Positions 48,248 through 58,812 of a stretch of DNA of 64,000 bases are shown here, in pieces. The notes under the pieces were generated by a model. It had not been told where the DNA came from, ran no database searches, and was given only the letters and a program-made list of their open reading frames with translations. Positions within the stretch are counted from its first letter, which is position 1. Each line of letters begins with the position of its first letter. The position numbers and the translations under genes were made by a program. The stretch comes from Prorocentrum cordatum (Eukaryota > Sar > Dinophyceae > Prorocentrales > Prorocentraceae), in assembly GCA_963575745.1 (NCBI GenBank), contig CAUYUJ010014348.1:349581-413580 (forward strand), read 5' to 3'.

Positions 48248-49080
48248 GGATGGAGGAGGCAGGAGATGGGAGGGAGAAGGGAGGAGGGAGAGGAGGGAGA
48301 GGGGATAGGGCAGCGAGGCAAAAGGATGATGGAAGAGAGGAGGGAGCGAGAAGGGATGAGAGGGGGGAGGAGGGAGGAGGGAGAGGAAGGAGGACCAGGA
48401 AGGTAAGAGCGTGAACGTTCGAGGAAGTCCTCGGCGAAAGCGCCGTTCCTGAAGGAAGTCTCGGGCGGGAGCCCACGACGGGCGGGCGATCCCCTGACGG
48501 GCGGGTCGGGCGGGGGGGACATTCAAGCGGGATGCCTGAAAATGGCGAGAGCGCGATTCCTAAGTAAATTGTGACGGCGTCCTTGGCGCAGCGTGTTTCC
48601 TGATCGTCGAAATCGCGATTTCTGAACAAAAATGTATGGAAGTCACAGGCGAGAGCGCACTTCCTGAAAACATGCGAAAGGTTCTCTGGCGGGAGCGGGG
48701 GTCTTGATTAAATTGCGAAGAAGTCTTGATTCAATTGCGAGGAAGTCTCAAGCGGGAGCGCCGTTCCAGAGTAATGTGTGAGGAAGTCTCAGATGGGAGC
48801 GGGGTTTCTGACGAAATTGCGAAGAAAGCGCAAGCGGGAGCACCGATCCTGAGTAAATTGTGAGGACGTCTCAGGCGGTAGCGGGGGTCCTGGGTAAATC
48901 TGATAGAAATCACAAGCGGGAGCCGTTGTTGTTGTAATCCGGGGGGGGCAGGGGCACAGTTTGAGCACCAAGACTTCCCCTGTCAAAAAACAGAGTGCGA
49001 GCGCCGAGGGCCACACTTTGATTGAGAAAAAAACAGCATGCACCGGTGAGGGGGGATCAACAATAACTGTTCTTCAAAAA
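47810..49080 (-). repeat. CTCTCGC family unit, minus orientation
   Basis: On the minus strand: CAA remnant near 48937, CGCTCTCGC-type blocks at 48430-48900, CCCGCC block near 48500, an expanded pyrimidine tract (GA-rich on plus, 48020-48400), and the tail GAAGACAACAAGGGCGGGTA near 47880 with AAGAGCGAACAG at 47816-47829. The purine tract is an expansion of the CT-rich block seen in plus units. Confidence 0.75.
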
Positions 49081-49084
49081 CGGA

Positions 49085-49165
49085 AGTTCAATACTAACAA
49101 CAACAGCAGCAACAGCAACAGCAACAACACCACCAACAACAACAACAACAACGCAACAAGCATAA
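49085..49165 (+). repeat. CAA tract
   Basis: AACAACAGCAACAGC-type triplets. The flank TTCAGCCACGCACCCAGGGA near 49187 is shared with 35840. Confidence 0.9.
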
Positions 49166-49299
49166 TTCTCACCACGGATCTCCACTTCAGCCACGCACCC
49201 AGGGAAATGAATGACCGTTCGGCCCCCTCACTCTGATTAACCTACACCCTCCCCCCCTGGCGACCGAAAGCCAATCAAGAACTATGCTCACACACACAC

Positions 49300-49735
49300 C
49301 ATCCCTCAAAACAACAATGCAAAACGCACTTTGCCTCCACATGTGGAGCATGCGCGGCCAACCCGATGCGGCCCCGCCCCACCATCCCTGTCAAAAAAAC
49401 AAAACAAAATACACTCTGGGCATCATATTGAGTCATCTTCGTGAGGCCCGCGAGCACTTTGTATCGTTTTTGGCAAGGACGGTGGGGGTGTTAGCATATT
49501 GCCTGCTGCGCGCAGGGCTACCATCCCTAACAAAAAGAACCATACAAAATGCACCTCGCGGCTAAATCTGGATCATGCGCGGCCACCCCGCGACCACTGT
49601 CAAGTAGCTTTTGGCAAGGACGGCGGGGCTGGAGGGGTATGGCCTGCTGTGCGCAGGCCCACCAGACACAATGACGGGCATTGCTTTTCGACAAGGATGG
49701 TGGGGGCCGACATGTTTCCCGATGTGTGCTGCCAC
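49300..49735. repeat. 160-bp degenerate tandem repeat
   Basis: TTTGGCAAGGACGGYGGGG, CTGCTGYGCGCAGG, CATCCCTRWCAAAAA and CATGCGCGGCC recur at about 49330-49480, 49480-49640 and 49640-49715. Confidence 0.75.
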
Positions 49736-49744
49736 GCGCGTTGG

Positions 49745-49935
49745 CGCAATTGACACACTCTGCACGTGCCCCGAACGCGGCGCACCTGGCGCGGCTGGAG
49801 TATGCGCACACCTGGCGCACGCGGAGCACGTGGCGCATCTGGCGCACCAGGCGTGCCTGGCACGCTCGGGCCCCAGGGGTGCCTGGAGCGCGTGGCGCGC
49901 CGGGCACGCGTGGCGCACCTCGCCCCAGCGTCGCG
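49745..49935. repeat. GGCGCACCTGGCGC short tandem repeat
   Basis: About 14 imperfect copies of a 12-base unit around GTGGCGCACCTG. It contains many GCGC sites. Open on both strands but not coding. Confidence 0.8.
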
Positions 49936-50640
49936 CACATGGGGTCTGTTTTGGTTCCCAGTACCTGCTCATCCAACGGCGACCGCTGAACATGCTTAGG
50001 CTCGGGTGTTACTTATGTGTTGGGAGGGCGGGTGGTAGTGAGCTAGACGGCTTGCTATCTAGGGTGTGTGTTGACCCTCCCCCTACCACGAACCCAGGGC
50101 CTGGAAGAGGGGGGGGAGGGCGAGGTGTCAGAGGATGCTGTCTGGTCCAAGATGGTTCTCAGAGGGCCTTCACGAGTCCAAGATGGTCTGCAAGATGGGT
50201 CAAGGTGGCTCAATATCCTCCGACGCACATCCAAGAGGCCGCAAATTTGCCCAGAGGTGGTTTCCAGTGCCCGCCGAGCCCTCGGGGGTTTACCCCAGGA
50301 TGCCAAAATGGTTCCGAAACCGAATGGGAATATGTGATTTGCCGTCTCGCTTTTTCGCTTCCGATGGGCTTCTGAGGCTTCAATATGGCCCCAAGACTGG
50401 GGCCCAAGCGGGCTCCTAGAAGGCCCCGAGAGCGACCAAGAGCGAAGCAAAATCGGCCCAATAGAGCCCCAAGACGCAATGTTTGTGCCTCCGAAAGGGG
50501 GGGTGGCCGATTTGATAAGCCCCGCTTCCAATGAGCCCCAAGATGGCCCCACGACCCCCAAAACGAGCCCCAAGAGGGCTCCGAGAGTGCCCCAAGAGGC
50601 CCCACGGGGACCCCAAGAGAGCCCCTAAAATGGCCTGTCG
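49936..50640 (-). repeat. GGGCCGTCTTGG family units, minus orientation
   Basis: From about 50060: CCAAGATGGTT, GCCCCAAGACTGGGGCCC, CAAGATGGCCCC and the diagnostic GAATGGGAATATG with CGCTTTTTCGCTTCC near 50320-50355, which is the complement of the A-rich block at 20165. 49936-50059 shows nothing recognised. Confidence 0.65.
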
Positions 50641-50900
50641 TCCTTCAAGAACCTCGAACAGAATATCTCCAACACCCGACTTCTCATCCTCCTTCTCATC
50701 GTCCGTTCCTTCCCTACTCCTTTCCTGCCTCCTCCTGCTCCTGCTCCTGCTCCTGCTCCTCCTCCTCCTCCTCCTCCTCCTCCTCCTCCTCCTCCTCCTC
50801 CTCCTCCTCCTCGTGCCGCATTATTCGTCCTCCTCTTTTTCCACCTCCTCCTCCTTCTCTCCTTTTCCTCCTCCTCCTCCTCATCTTCCTCCTCTTACCC
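50641..50900. repeat. TCC tract
   Basis: CTGCTCCTGCTCCTG then a pure TCC run to 50812 and interrupted TCC/TTC to 50893. Confidence 0.95.
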
Positions 50901-51204
50901 AAGATAGTCCCAGGAGTTCGAGCATGGCTCAAGATAGCCTCCGACAGACCTCCAAGAGGCCTCAAGGCAGCCTGTAGATGGCCCAAGACAGCTGAGCATG
51001 GCTCAAGATAGCCTTCGAGTGCCTCTAACCGAACATGGCTCAAGATAGCCTCCAAGAGGCCTCAATCGTGTCTGGCTGGGATACGCGAAGCGTCAAGATT
51101 TACGTATGTATGTGTTCCTCCCTCCTCTGCGACACCCTGTCCTGCGCGCCACCTACATGACCCAGACCCCCACCGCCCCCAAGGTCTAGGAAGCAGGAGA
51201 AAGC
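50901..51204. repeat. CATGGCTCAAGATAGCC direct repeats
   Basis: The 17-mer occurs near 50923, 50996 and 51036 with CCAAGAGGCCTCAA-type spacers, probably a derivative of the GGGCCGTCTTGG family. TGGCTCAAG inside it matches nine bases of DinoSL, but here it is part of a local repeat. The rest to 51204 is unassigned. Confidence 0.6.
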
Positions 51205-51390
51205 AACAACGTACAAAGAAATGCTCGGAGGGCCGAGCGGATTTCTTGGATCGGCGCTGAACCCCGCCTCCCTAGCCCGCGCGCCGGGGGCGGCGCCGGA
51301 AGCGCCGCCAGGGGGAGTCAGCGCCGACCCCAGAAATCCATGCGGACCTCAGAAAGCTTATGCTCATGCAGCTTCTTTCTGTCTCTTCGA
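51205..51390. mobile_element. TAGGGG-family MITE, old degenerate copy
   Basis: CGGATTTCTTGGATCGGCGCTG, the GGCGGCGCCGGAAGCGCCGCC loop and CAGCGCCGA with GCGGACCTCAGAA and CTTATG on the right match 594-791. The outer ends have decayed. Confidence 0.75.
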
Positions 51391-51800
51391 AGGTCAGCGC
51401 TGGCACGCCAGTGCTGCCAGCGACGGAGCCACGGCGGCCACGTCGGCTCGGCACCGCCGGCCGCGGCAGCGCGACAGCATCGAGAGGGCGAAGCGCAGCT
51501 GCGGCACGTCTGCGCGCCGGCGCGTCTCGTGCCCTCGCCCCCGCCCCTCCTCCCGGCCAGCTCACGTCTCGCATGGCGCCCCCGTTCCCGACCGAGGCTG
51601 CTCCGGGGCAGAGCAGAAACGTCGCCCGCGAGGCGCGACCCGCGGTTGTCTTCGCGCTCCCGCGAGACCACCTCGGCGGAGGGCAGCTGCCCGACTGCGG
51701 GCCCGCGACGCGCACGTCGCGAGCATCCTCGCGCTCCCGGGGCGTGACGCGGCTGCTCCGGCGCCCGACCCCGACCCCGACTGGATGACTGAGGAGCGGC
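51391..51800. other. GC-rich gene-like stretch
   Basis: Open frames on both strands. The plus frame ends DPDPDWMTEERLA and TGA just before a GGA tract; a minus frame reads ADVPQLRFALSMLSRCRGRR. One may be a decayed exon. No family is recognised. Confidence 0.25.
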
Positions 51801-51805
51801 TGGCC

Positions 51806-51885
51806 TGAGAGGAGGAGGAGGAAGCGAAGGAGGAGGATGAGGAGGAGGAGGCGAAAGAGGAGGAGGAGGAGGAGGAGGAGGACAT
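51806..51885 (+). repeat. GGA tract
   Basis: GAGGAGGAGGAAGCGAAGG-type purine run. Confidence 0.9.
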
Positions 51886-52463
51886 GTGCAAGCCCGAAAC
51901 GCATCAACGACGTTACAGTGAACCCTCCTTGCAGGTTCCCTTTCATAGGTCCCTACAATAATAGTTTTGTCCTGCGGGGAGTGCCCCATTGAAGACAACC
52001 TGAGAACTCGCAATCGTACCCAAACTCGATAATTCTGAAGGGGCCCTGGGACACACAAATAAATACACACAAACAAAAGGATTCCCCATATTCTGGGTTT
52101 CTGTCTTCCCCCCCACTTCCCATATTTTCCTATATTATCTGGGGAATCGGCGATTAATTGTGTCTGTGTGTTTCTTTCCCTCCTGATATTCTTGGGACTT
52201 CAGCACCGCGAATCACAACTGTTGCGTCCTGGCATTCCTACAGGGCGTGCCAAAACACCTTTCCTGGGAACACCGCGAAGCAACGTGACAGCTGCGTCCC
52301 TAAATTGTACCACAGCGCAGCTCTTGACACTTCCGCCATCGGAATCCTTGAAACTGCTGCGAACTCTTAGAACGAACGGGCCCATCCATAGGATGCAGAG
52401 ATACCCGTCGCGACCCCGCGGCCCACAAGCAGATGTGACCCCGATGCCAGCGTTTCCCTTACG
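51886..52463. other. Unassigned sequence
   Basis: AT-richer at 52040-52160, otherwise mixed; no recognised frame, repeat or RNA. Confidence 0.3.
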
Positions 52464-52682
52464 GTCGGGAACGTTTGCGTGGCGTGTCGCGGCGGCGGCC
52501 CCGCCAACACACTATGCCTTGCGAATGGATAGCGTGTCGCTCGGCTCCGCAGAGGGGGGGATGAGAAGGCTCGGGACGGTGCTGCTCGGGGGCGGGGACG
52601 TGGATAGCGTGTCGCGCCAAACCGCGGTGGGCCACAACTGGCGGCGCGACACGCTAACCAACATTTCCTGACCGTGAGGCTC
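52464..52682. mobile_element. ACGGTCGGGAA palindromic element
   Basis: The left arm CCTTACGGTCGGGAACGTTT with GTGTCGCG pairs with the right arm around CGCGACACGCTAACC and TTCCTGACCGTGAGG. GGATAGCGTGTCGC occurs twice inside. No clear target duplication. Confidence 0.65.
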
Positions 52683-52995
52683 TGGCCCAATCGGAGCCGT
52701 CTCTTCGCCACCCCGATGGCCTGCCCCTCGAGACTGCTTCGGTGGCTTGTCTTCTGCTCGTTGAGTCCCCATCCCCCTCGTGGCAACGCGATTTCCGAGC
52801 TCTTTCTCTTTCGCCGTCGCCGTAATCGCCCCCCCCCCCCCCCCCCCCCCCCGCGCGCTGCGTGATATGCGTGCGTATGGTATCCTCCGTCAAAGTGCTG
52901 AGGGGGGCCTCTCACATAGCTGTAGAGCTAGAGGAGGAGGAGGAGGAGGAGGAGGAGGAGGAGGAGGAGGAGGAGGAGGAGGGGGAGGAGGGGGA
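52683..52995. repeat. C-run and GGA tract
   Basis: A run of 22 C at 52829-52850 and a GGA tract at 52932-52998. Between and before them are mixed sequences without a recognised gene. Confidence 0.85.
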
Positions 52996-54130
52996 GGAGG
53001 ACACCAAGCCGGTCTAGGAGGGCCTCCGGGAGGATTCGGGGCGGCCTGCGAGAGCGCCTCGACGGCCCCATGGCGACCCCAAGACGGCCCGGAAGGCGTT
53101 CCAAACGGCCAAGGTGGCCCTGCGACGGCCCAAGCGAATCCCAAGACGACCCAAGAAGGCCCCAGGGCGGCCAGAGAGGGCCCCAGGGGCCCCAACGGCT
53201 GCCCCAAAGGATTCCAAGGTAGCCCCAAGACCTTCGCTCGTCTTCATCATACATGCCCAGGGCGCCTTGCACCGTTTTTTCCAACTCGGCGTGTCGCAAT
53301 CCATTTGTGAAGAATCTTTGGGGTCCCGACAAGCAAGCTGAGAACGCAAAACAACGAAAAATGTGGTTTGCGTCTTTAGCTACGTTTTCTTGCTTCTTCA
53401 TTGTATGTGTTTAGACCAATCCTTGCATTGTTGCACATTGCCGTCTACGACGTCCTCAGATCCTTCTTCGGGCGTTGGCAGAACTGGGTTTAATGTGACC
53501 TGGTTTAGTGATGTGTACCGGGGGCGCCCCCCCGTCCCATTTCCACTGACCAGAACTGCCGTCACACGAAAAAACACCAGCTACGGCAAACCTGGTTTAG
53601 CGATTCTGGCCAATTCGAAGGCTCCGGGGCCCTACCACTAACCGGGTCCCCTTACCCGGGGTCCTGGCCATACCCGACTTCTCCTTGCGTGCATTCCTCA
53701 GCCCTCAAGCTCTCTCAATCCGACTGCTCGCCGTCCTCGGAGCTCCTCCTGGGGCGTCCGGCCTCCGGGCCCGATGGCCGATTGTCCCTCTTGGGGCCAT
53801 CGGGCCTCCGGGCCTATTTCGGGCCGGTGTTAGACCAGTGTTCGAGCGTCTTTTTTGTTGTTTTGCGTTTTTGGCTCTGCGAGGGAAAACGGCGGCAGAA
53901 ACGAAAAATGGGAGTGAAGACGGCAGGAAAGATAAGGAACAGCCTTCAACCAGAAACCAAACAACTCTGATCTACAGCGACGGCGTCGCGTTTGCGTTTT
54001 TGGCTTGCCAAGAGCCCAAAATGCAGAATGGCTTAAAAACGCCCAGGGAAATATAAGACTAACCAAGCCCAAGACGGCCAACATGAGCTCCATCAGAGCT
54101 CGTCAGCGAGTGGGTCCTACGAGGCATCAC
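52996..54130 (-). repeat. GGGCCGTCTTGG family pieces and unassigned sequence
   Basis: CCCCAAGACGGCCCGG, AAGGCCCCAGGGCGGCC and GAACGCAAAACAACGAAAAATG (52996-53370) are family blocks. Further pieces lie at 53700-53880 and 53985-54090 (GCGTTTTTGGCTTGCC). 53370-53690 is AT-richer, with CTGGTTTAGTGAT twice, and is otherwise unassigned. Confidence 0.5.
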
Positions 54131-54545
54131 ATGTGACAGCCTTCCAATTCATCCTCATCCTCCATATCATTGTCGGCGTCGCCTTCGTAATTATCCTCAT
54201 CATCACCACGATCATCACCAACATCATTCAAACAAACGTCACAATAGGTGCTTGGCTGCCGCGTCTCCTCACAATCACCACCTACATCCTCCCCCTCTTC
54301 ATCATCACCACCAGCACCTCCACCATCACCATCATAATCATTACCATCAGTATTATCATCATCAGCAGCATCATAATCAGTATGATCATCAACATTATCC
54401 TCCTCCTCATCATCAACATCATCAGCATCACCATCATCAGCATCATCATCATCATCAGCATCATCATCATTATCATCACCATTGTCGTCTTTGTCATCAT
54501 CATCATCATCACCATCATCATCACCACCATCAGCAACAGCACGAT
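54131..54545. repeat. ATC/CAT tract
   Basis: CATCATCACCATCATC-type triplets for about 400 bases with interruptions. Confidence 0.95.
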
Positions 54546-54890
54546 TGAAACATCAGACTGAGGGGGCCGAACGGTCATCCATTGTCCCTGAGTGCGTGGC
54601 TGAATAAGGAATTCGTGGTGTGAATTATGCTTGTTGCGTTGTTGTGGTTTTGTTCCCCATATTCTAAGATGGGGTTATTGTTATTACTTGGACGCCTCCT
54701 ACTCATCCTCCTCCTCCTTCTCCTCCGCCCCTCTCCTTCTCATACCCAGACTTACTCATACACAGACTGACTCACACTCAGACTTACTCAGACACAGACT
54801 TACTCACACACAACATTACCCATACTCAGACCCGCTCATACTCATACCTACCCCTACGCAGACTTACTCATGCTGAGACTCACGCGCGCC
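54546..54890. repeat. CTCAGACTTA short tandem repeat
   Basis: From about 54738 there are some ten copies of a 10- to 12-base unit like CTCAGACTTA. The first 190 bases are unassigned. Confidence 0.75.
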
Positions 54891-55240
54891 CCGTTCGCGG
54901 CCGTTTTGTGGGGATGCCTCAAGCGGTTTGCCTGTTTTCTGTCCCGACATCCTTCGCTTTCGGAGCAGGTTTGGAGGATGTCTCGAATGAGGCGCTCATT
55001 CCCCCCCCCCCTTGGGGGGGCCGCCAAGGGTGGTTTCACAGTCCCGTTCGCGGCCGTTTTGTGGGGATTTCTCGAGCGGTTTGCCTGTTATCTGTCCAAA
55101 CATCCTTCGCGTTCGGAGCAGATTTGGAGGATGTCTCGAGCGAGGCGCTCATGTTCACCCCCCAGGTGGGCAAGATTTTGAGGATGTCTCGATCGGTTTG
55201 CCTGTTGTGGTGGCCAGGCTCGTGGGCGCAGATTCTTCTC
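54891..55240 (+). repeat. 153-bp tandem repeat, two copies and a remnant
   Basis: CCGTTCGCGGCCGTTTTGTG begins at 54891 and 55044. GCGGTTTGCCTGTT and TTTGGAGGATGTCTCGA follow in both, and a third remnant starts at about 55178. Confidence 0.9.
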
Positions 55241-55500
55241 AGGATGCCACAGGAAGCCTCAACAGGCTCCAGGAGGCCCCAGGAGACCACATGAGGTCCC
55301 ATGAGGCATCAGGAGGCCACAGAAAGACCCAGTAGGCAACAGGATGTCCCAAGAGGCTCCAGGAGGCCCCAGGAAGCTCCAGAAGGCCTCAGGAGGCCAC
55401 AGGAGGCCCCAGGAGGCCACAGGAAGCGCCAGGAGGCATCGGAAGGCAACAGGAGGCCCCGAGAGGCCCCAGGAGCAGGAGGCCTCAGAAGACAACAGGA
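55241..55500. repeat. CAGGAGGCCC minisatellite
   Basis: About 24 copies of a 10- to 11-base unit, CAGGAGGCCC(A). Confidence 0.9.
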
Positions 55501-55744
55501 GTGGCTCCAACCACATGTGTTTTACGTATGCTCCGATCGATCGGGCCTCACCTTGAGTACGATTCCTTGAGGTTATACGTATGTTTCTATAGATTATATA
55601 GATTATCCTTCTCCTGTGTACACAATCGTACATGTTTGACCTGTGTTTCTATATATCGGGCCTCTCCTGGGGCACGAGTCCTTGGTGTTTTACGTGTGTT
55701 CTTATAGACCCAGATCCAATATTACCTCCAAAAAAAGGATGCAA
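55501..55744. other. AT-richer sequence with a diverged duplication
   Basis: TCGGGCCTC, GTACGA and TTTTACGTRTG motifs repeat about 75 bp apart (55535 and 55660). No gene. Confidence 0.4.
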
Positions 55745-56015
55745 ATGAGTAATTGTTGTTGTTGGTTGTCGTTGTCCCACCCGCGACCCACCCCGCGACC
55801 CACCCGCCCGCGACCCACCGCGCGACCCACCCCGTGACACACTCCGCGACCCACCCGCGACCCACCCCGCGACCCACCCCGCGACCCACCCGCGACTCAC
55901 TCGCGACCCACCCGCGACCCACCCCGCGACCCACCCGCGACCCACCCCGCGACCCATCCGCGACCCATCCGCGACCCACCCGCGACTCATCCCGCGACCC
56001 ACCCTCAAATGAAGA
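55745..56015 (-). repeat. TTG tract and CGCGACCCACC minisatellite
   Basis: TTGTTGTTGGTTGTCGTTG at 55755-55773, then about 20 copies of CGCGACCCACC. It is the reverse complement of 47163-47805 in content and order. A few more units occur at 56168-56212. Confidence 0.93.
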
Positions 56016-56373
56016 AAAAACACCCGGACCCGACAATTAACGTTTACTAAACGGCCCTGGGCGTTGACTAAACAGCCCTGCCCTGTTCGATTCATTCCTT
56101 GTGTGCGTTTACTAAACGGCTTCGCTTGTCGAGGTGATTATTATGGGGTGGAATTTCTGCCCCCTACGCCCGCGACCCACCCGCGACCCACCAACGACCC
56201 ACCTGCGACCTTCCCACATTGGTTTAACGAAAAAACCGTCGCCTGTGGCGGGATTGTTGTATAATTTCTGAAACTTTGGCGCCTGCGGCGGGCTTCTCCA
56301 GAGTCTCGCAAACTGCCGTCGTCCCCACCACCCCCTCACTCTTATCCGCATCTGCGGGGTGCTACGTACTAGT

Positions 56374-56376
<3 letters not shown>
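56016..56376. other. Unassigned sequence
   Basis: GTTTACTAAACGGC occurs twice (56041 and 56106). TTTGGCGCCTGCGGCGGGCTTC at 56274 resembles the complement of 47080-47100. No gene assigned. Confidence 0.3.
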
Positions 56377-56436
<60 letters not shown>

Positions 56437-56520
56437 TATCATCATCATCATCATCATCATCATCACCATCATCATTATCATCAGCAGCAGCAGCAGCAGC
56501 AGCATCAGCATCACCATGAT
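56377..56520. repeat. ATC tract
   Basis: Near-pure ATC run, then AGCAGCAGC and CATCACC. Confidence 0.97.
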
Positions 56521-57034
56521 TAATAGTATTGTGTTAGGAGGGGTCTGTGGGCCCGGGAATATCGAGTTGCGTGCCGTCTAGACTCGAAGTCGGTGACTCC
56601 GCCTACACCTCCACACGCTCCAACCCCACGAAACGCACCCTTCAAACGCGTTTCACATCTCACCCATGAGCTGGCACTCGAAGGCCAATCGCGGTGCAAC
56701 ACACATAATGAAACCATGCTGGAACGAGCAGGGACGAGCATCATTTTGTAGAACTTACGAGCTCATGTTTCCACTCTAATTGGTTTACTACATGGGAGAA
56801 CAATTCGCGGTTGTACAAGTACCATGGTCCCAAACTATAGTTTCACATGGCGTACGATCAGTGTGTAGACTGTTGCGCCTATCTGATGCAAACGACTTAC
56901 GAGTATGGCTAACACTTGCACACCAATCGGATCGGAGGCCTCCAGAGACTTCCGAAGGCCTCTAGAAGCCTCTGGAGGTCGTCGTCGTCGTCGTCCACCT
57001 CGGAGGTTTTCGGAGGCTCCTGGAGGTTGCGTAA
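56521..57034. other. Low-repeat sequence with CCTCCAGAGGC palindromes
   Basis: 56521-56930 is apparently single copy without a convincing frame. 56935-57025 has repeated GGAGGCCTCC/CTCTGGAGG palindromes and a GTCGTC run. Confidence 0.35.
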
Positions 57035-57105
57035 AGTCGTCCCCTGACCATGTTTTCATAACTGCTTTTGAATACTCCTCCTGTAGAGGGACATGCCCGA
57101 CTTGA
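57035..57105. mobile_element. AGGTCGGGC element, solo right end
   Basis: TTTGAATACTCCTCCTGTAG and AGGGACATGCCCGACTT match the right end at 60615-60648. No left end is found nearby. Confidence 0.6.
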
Positions 57106-57179
57106 TTCTGAGAAGGCGGGGGTGCTTGTCGCCCCCCCATCGCGCCACTCCTGGGCGGCGCGCACCGGGCAGCAGTGGG

Positions 57180-57300
57180 AGGGGGCAAGGCTTCGTCGAA
57201 GGAGGCTGCTTCTCAGACGGCGCCGGCCCCACATCTGCGGGCAAGGCCCGCGCCTTCTGGGAAGCAGGGGTGCTTCTAAGAAGCCTTCTCCCCTCCCCCT
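57180..57300. mobile_element. AGAAGC inverted-repeat element, copy
   Basis: GAGGCTGCTTCTCAGACGGC, CCCGCGCCTTCTGGGAAGCA and GTGCTTCTAAGAAGCC align with 820-915. The arms pair imperfectly. Confidence 0.6.
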
Positions 57301-57980
57301 GCCCCCCAAATTGCCTCCCTCTGCGCGTGGCTGCGTCGTCGCGCTCGGGCACGACAAGTCGGCGCCACTGCACACTTCGCACAGGGGGGGGGTGCCGATG
57401 GTGACGGTGGTCTGCTTCGACATCTGGGCGCAAGCGGAATTCTCAACAGCCCAGGCCTGCCCAGGTGCAGCTGGAGGGGGGGCATACCCGACAAGCGCTG
57501 GGCCCGTCGCGCGCGATCCCTCGCCGGAAGGGGGACCGTGGAGCGCGAGGCGGGAGGCCGAGGCCGGCCAAGCGGGGCGGAGAGGCGCGGGGGGGAGCTT
57601 GAGCACGCTGGCAACGGGTCCTGCGAGGAACGGGTCCCGGACCCCCCGGAGCCTCTCCCCAGGACGCGGGCTTCATTCTGAGCAGCTGTCGGACAGTGCC
57701 GGGGGCCGTGGATGGCCCCGAGAGCCCGAAGACTGCGCAGAGCATCAAGACCCAGTTCCCTCAGGGCCCGTTTCCCCGCGATGGCGGGAGCTGGAGAGCG
57801 GAGGAAGGGACCCCCCAAGAGAGCAGAGGTGCAAGAAGCAGGCAGGAAATCGAGACCCAGCGGCGCCGAGAGGGAGGGGGTGGCTCAGGCGGAGGGGCAG
57901 GTTAGAGGAGCACGGCAGAGGGGGGGAGTGGCCAGGCCGGCAGGGTGGATGGATGGACCGGTGGCCGCGGGGGAGGTTGA
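57301..57980. other. GC-rich, weakly gene-like stretch
   Basis: Long plus and minus frames, some with protein-like runs (plus near 57785: AGERRKGPPKRAEVQEAGRK). No family, no splice context, and several frames are equally open. Confidence 0.2.
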
Positions 57981-57983
57981 CGG

Positions 57984-58115
57984 AGGAGGAGGAGGAGGAG
58001 GAGGAGGAGGAGGAGGAGGAGGAGGAGATGGAGGAGCAGGAGCAGGAGCAGGAGGAGGAGGAGGAGGAGGAGGAAAAGGAGGAAAAGGAGGAGGAGGAGG
58101 AGGAGGAAAGGAGAA
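57984..58115 (+). repeat. GGA tract
   Basis: GGA with GCAGGAGCAGG and AAAGGAGG interruptions. Confidence 0.95.
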
Positions 58116-58269
58116 CCCGACGCTGCCTCGCTCGATCCTCCCAGAGGGCGGCGGCAAGCGGCCGCGCGCTCGCACGAGGGAGGCCCCGCCTCTGCCGGCC
58201 CGCTCCCGCTGCTGCTGCTGCCCTCCATGGCGCGTCGCTGCTGGCGGCCCGTGCGCTGGAGGCACCCGC

Positions 58270-58812
58270 AGCTTTGGACGCCCGGGATGGGTACGGAAAG
58301 AACGGGTACGACGCCCAACAGCAGTTCTTGTCCATTCTGAACAGGACTCGCTGTCCGCGCCGCCGCGGCCTGTGTCCATTCGAGACAGAAGGCCGCCCGC
58401 CCAACAGCGGCCGCTGCTGGTTTGGGACAACATTTGTTGCTGGGGGATGGGTACGGAAAGAAAGGGTGCAGGGCAGTTTTTAATACACGGGAAGTTTGAC
58501 CATATGAGATGTCTGATACATGATTCATGCACGAATGGATTTATGCATGAGCTCATCGTTGTTTTCAATACTCAACCCTGCATTTGTTAGTACATGATCC
58601 GCACGCGGAGCATGTATTCAAAACCGCACTGTACAATGCCCAGCAACAAATGTTGTCCCAAACCAACAGCGGCCGCTGTTGGGCGGGCGGCCTTCTGTCT
58701 CGAATGGACACAGGCCGCGGCGGCGCGGACAGCGAGTCCTGTTCAGAATGGACAAGAACTGCTGTTGGGCGTCGTACCCATTCTTTCCGTACCCATTACG
58801 GGCGTCCAGAAC
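58270..58812. mobile_element. TGGGTACGG foldback element with repeat B in its loop
   Basis: The left arm (58276-58458: TTTGGACGCCCGGGATGGGT, CAACAGCAGTTCTTGTCCAT, GACAACATTTGTTGCTGGG) is the reverse complement of the right arm (58638-58808), each about 175 bp. The loop at 58470-58635 is dispersed repeat B (also at 2425-2600). A one-arm-pair version stands at 61394-61584. The arms are themselves palindromic elements, so this is probably two copies in opposite orientation around repeat B. Confidence 0.8.

Noticed and set aside
50923-51050. TGGCTCAAG as further DinoSL relics
   Set aside because: The nine bases belong to a local 17-base repeat and the preceding bases do not match the leader.
52829-52850. 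C-run as a real 22-base homopolymer
   Set aside because: Kept only as part of a low-complexity feature; its length is likely affected by sequencing error and no inference is drawn.
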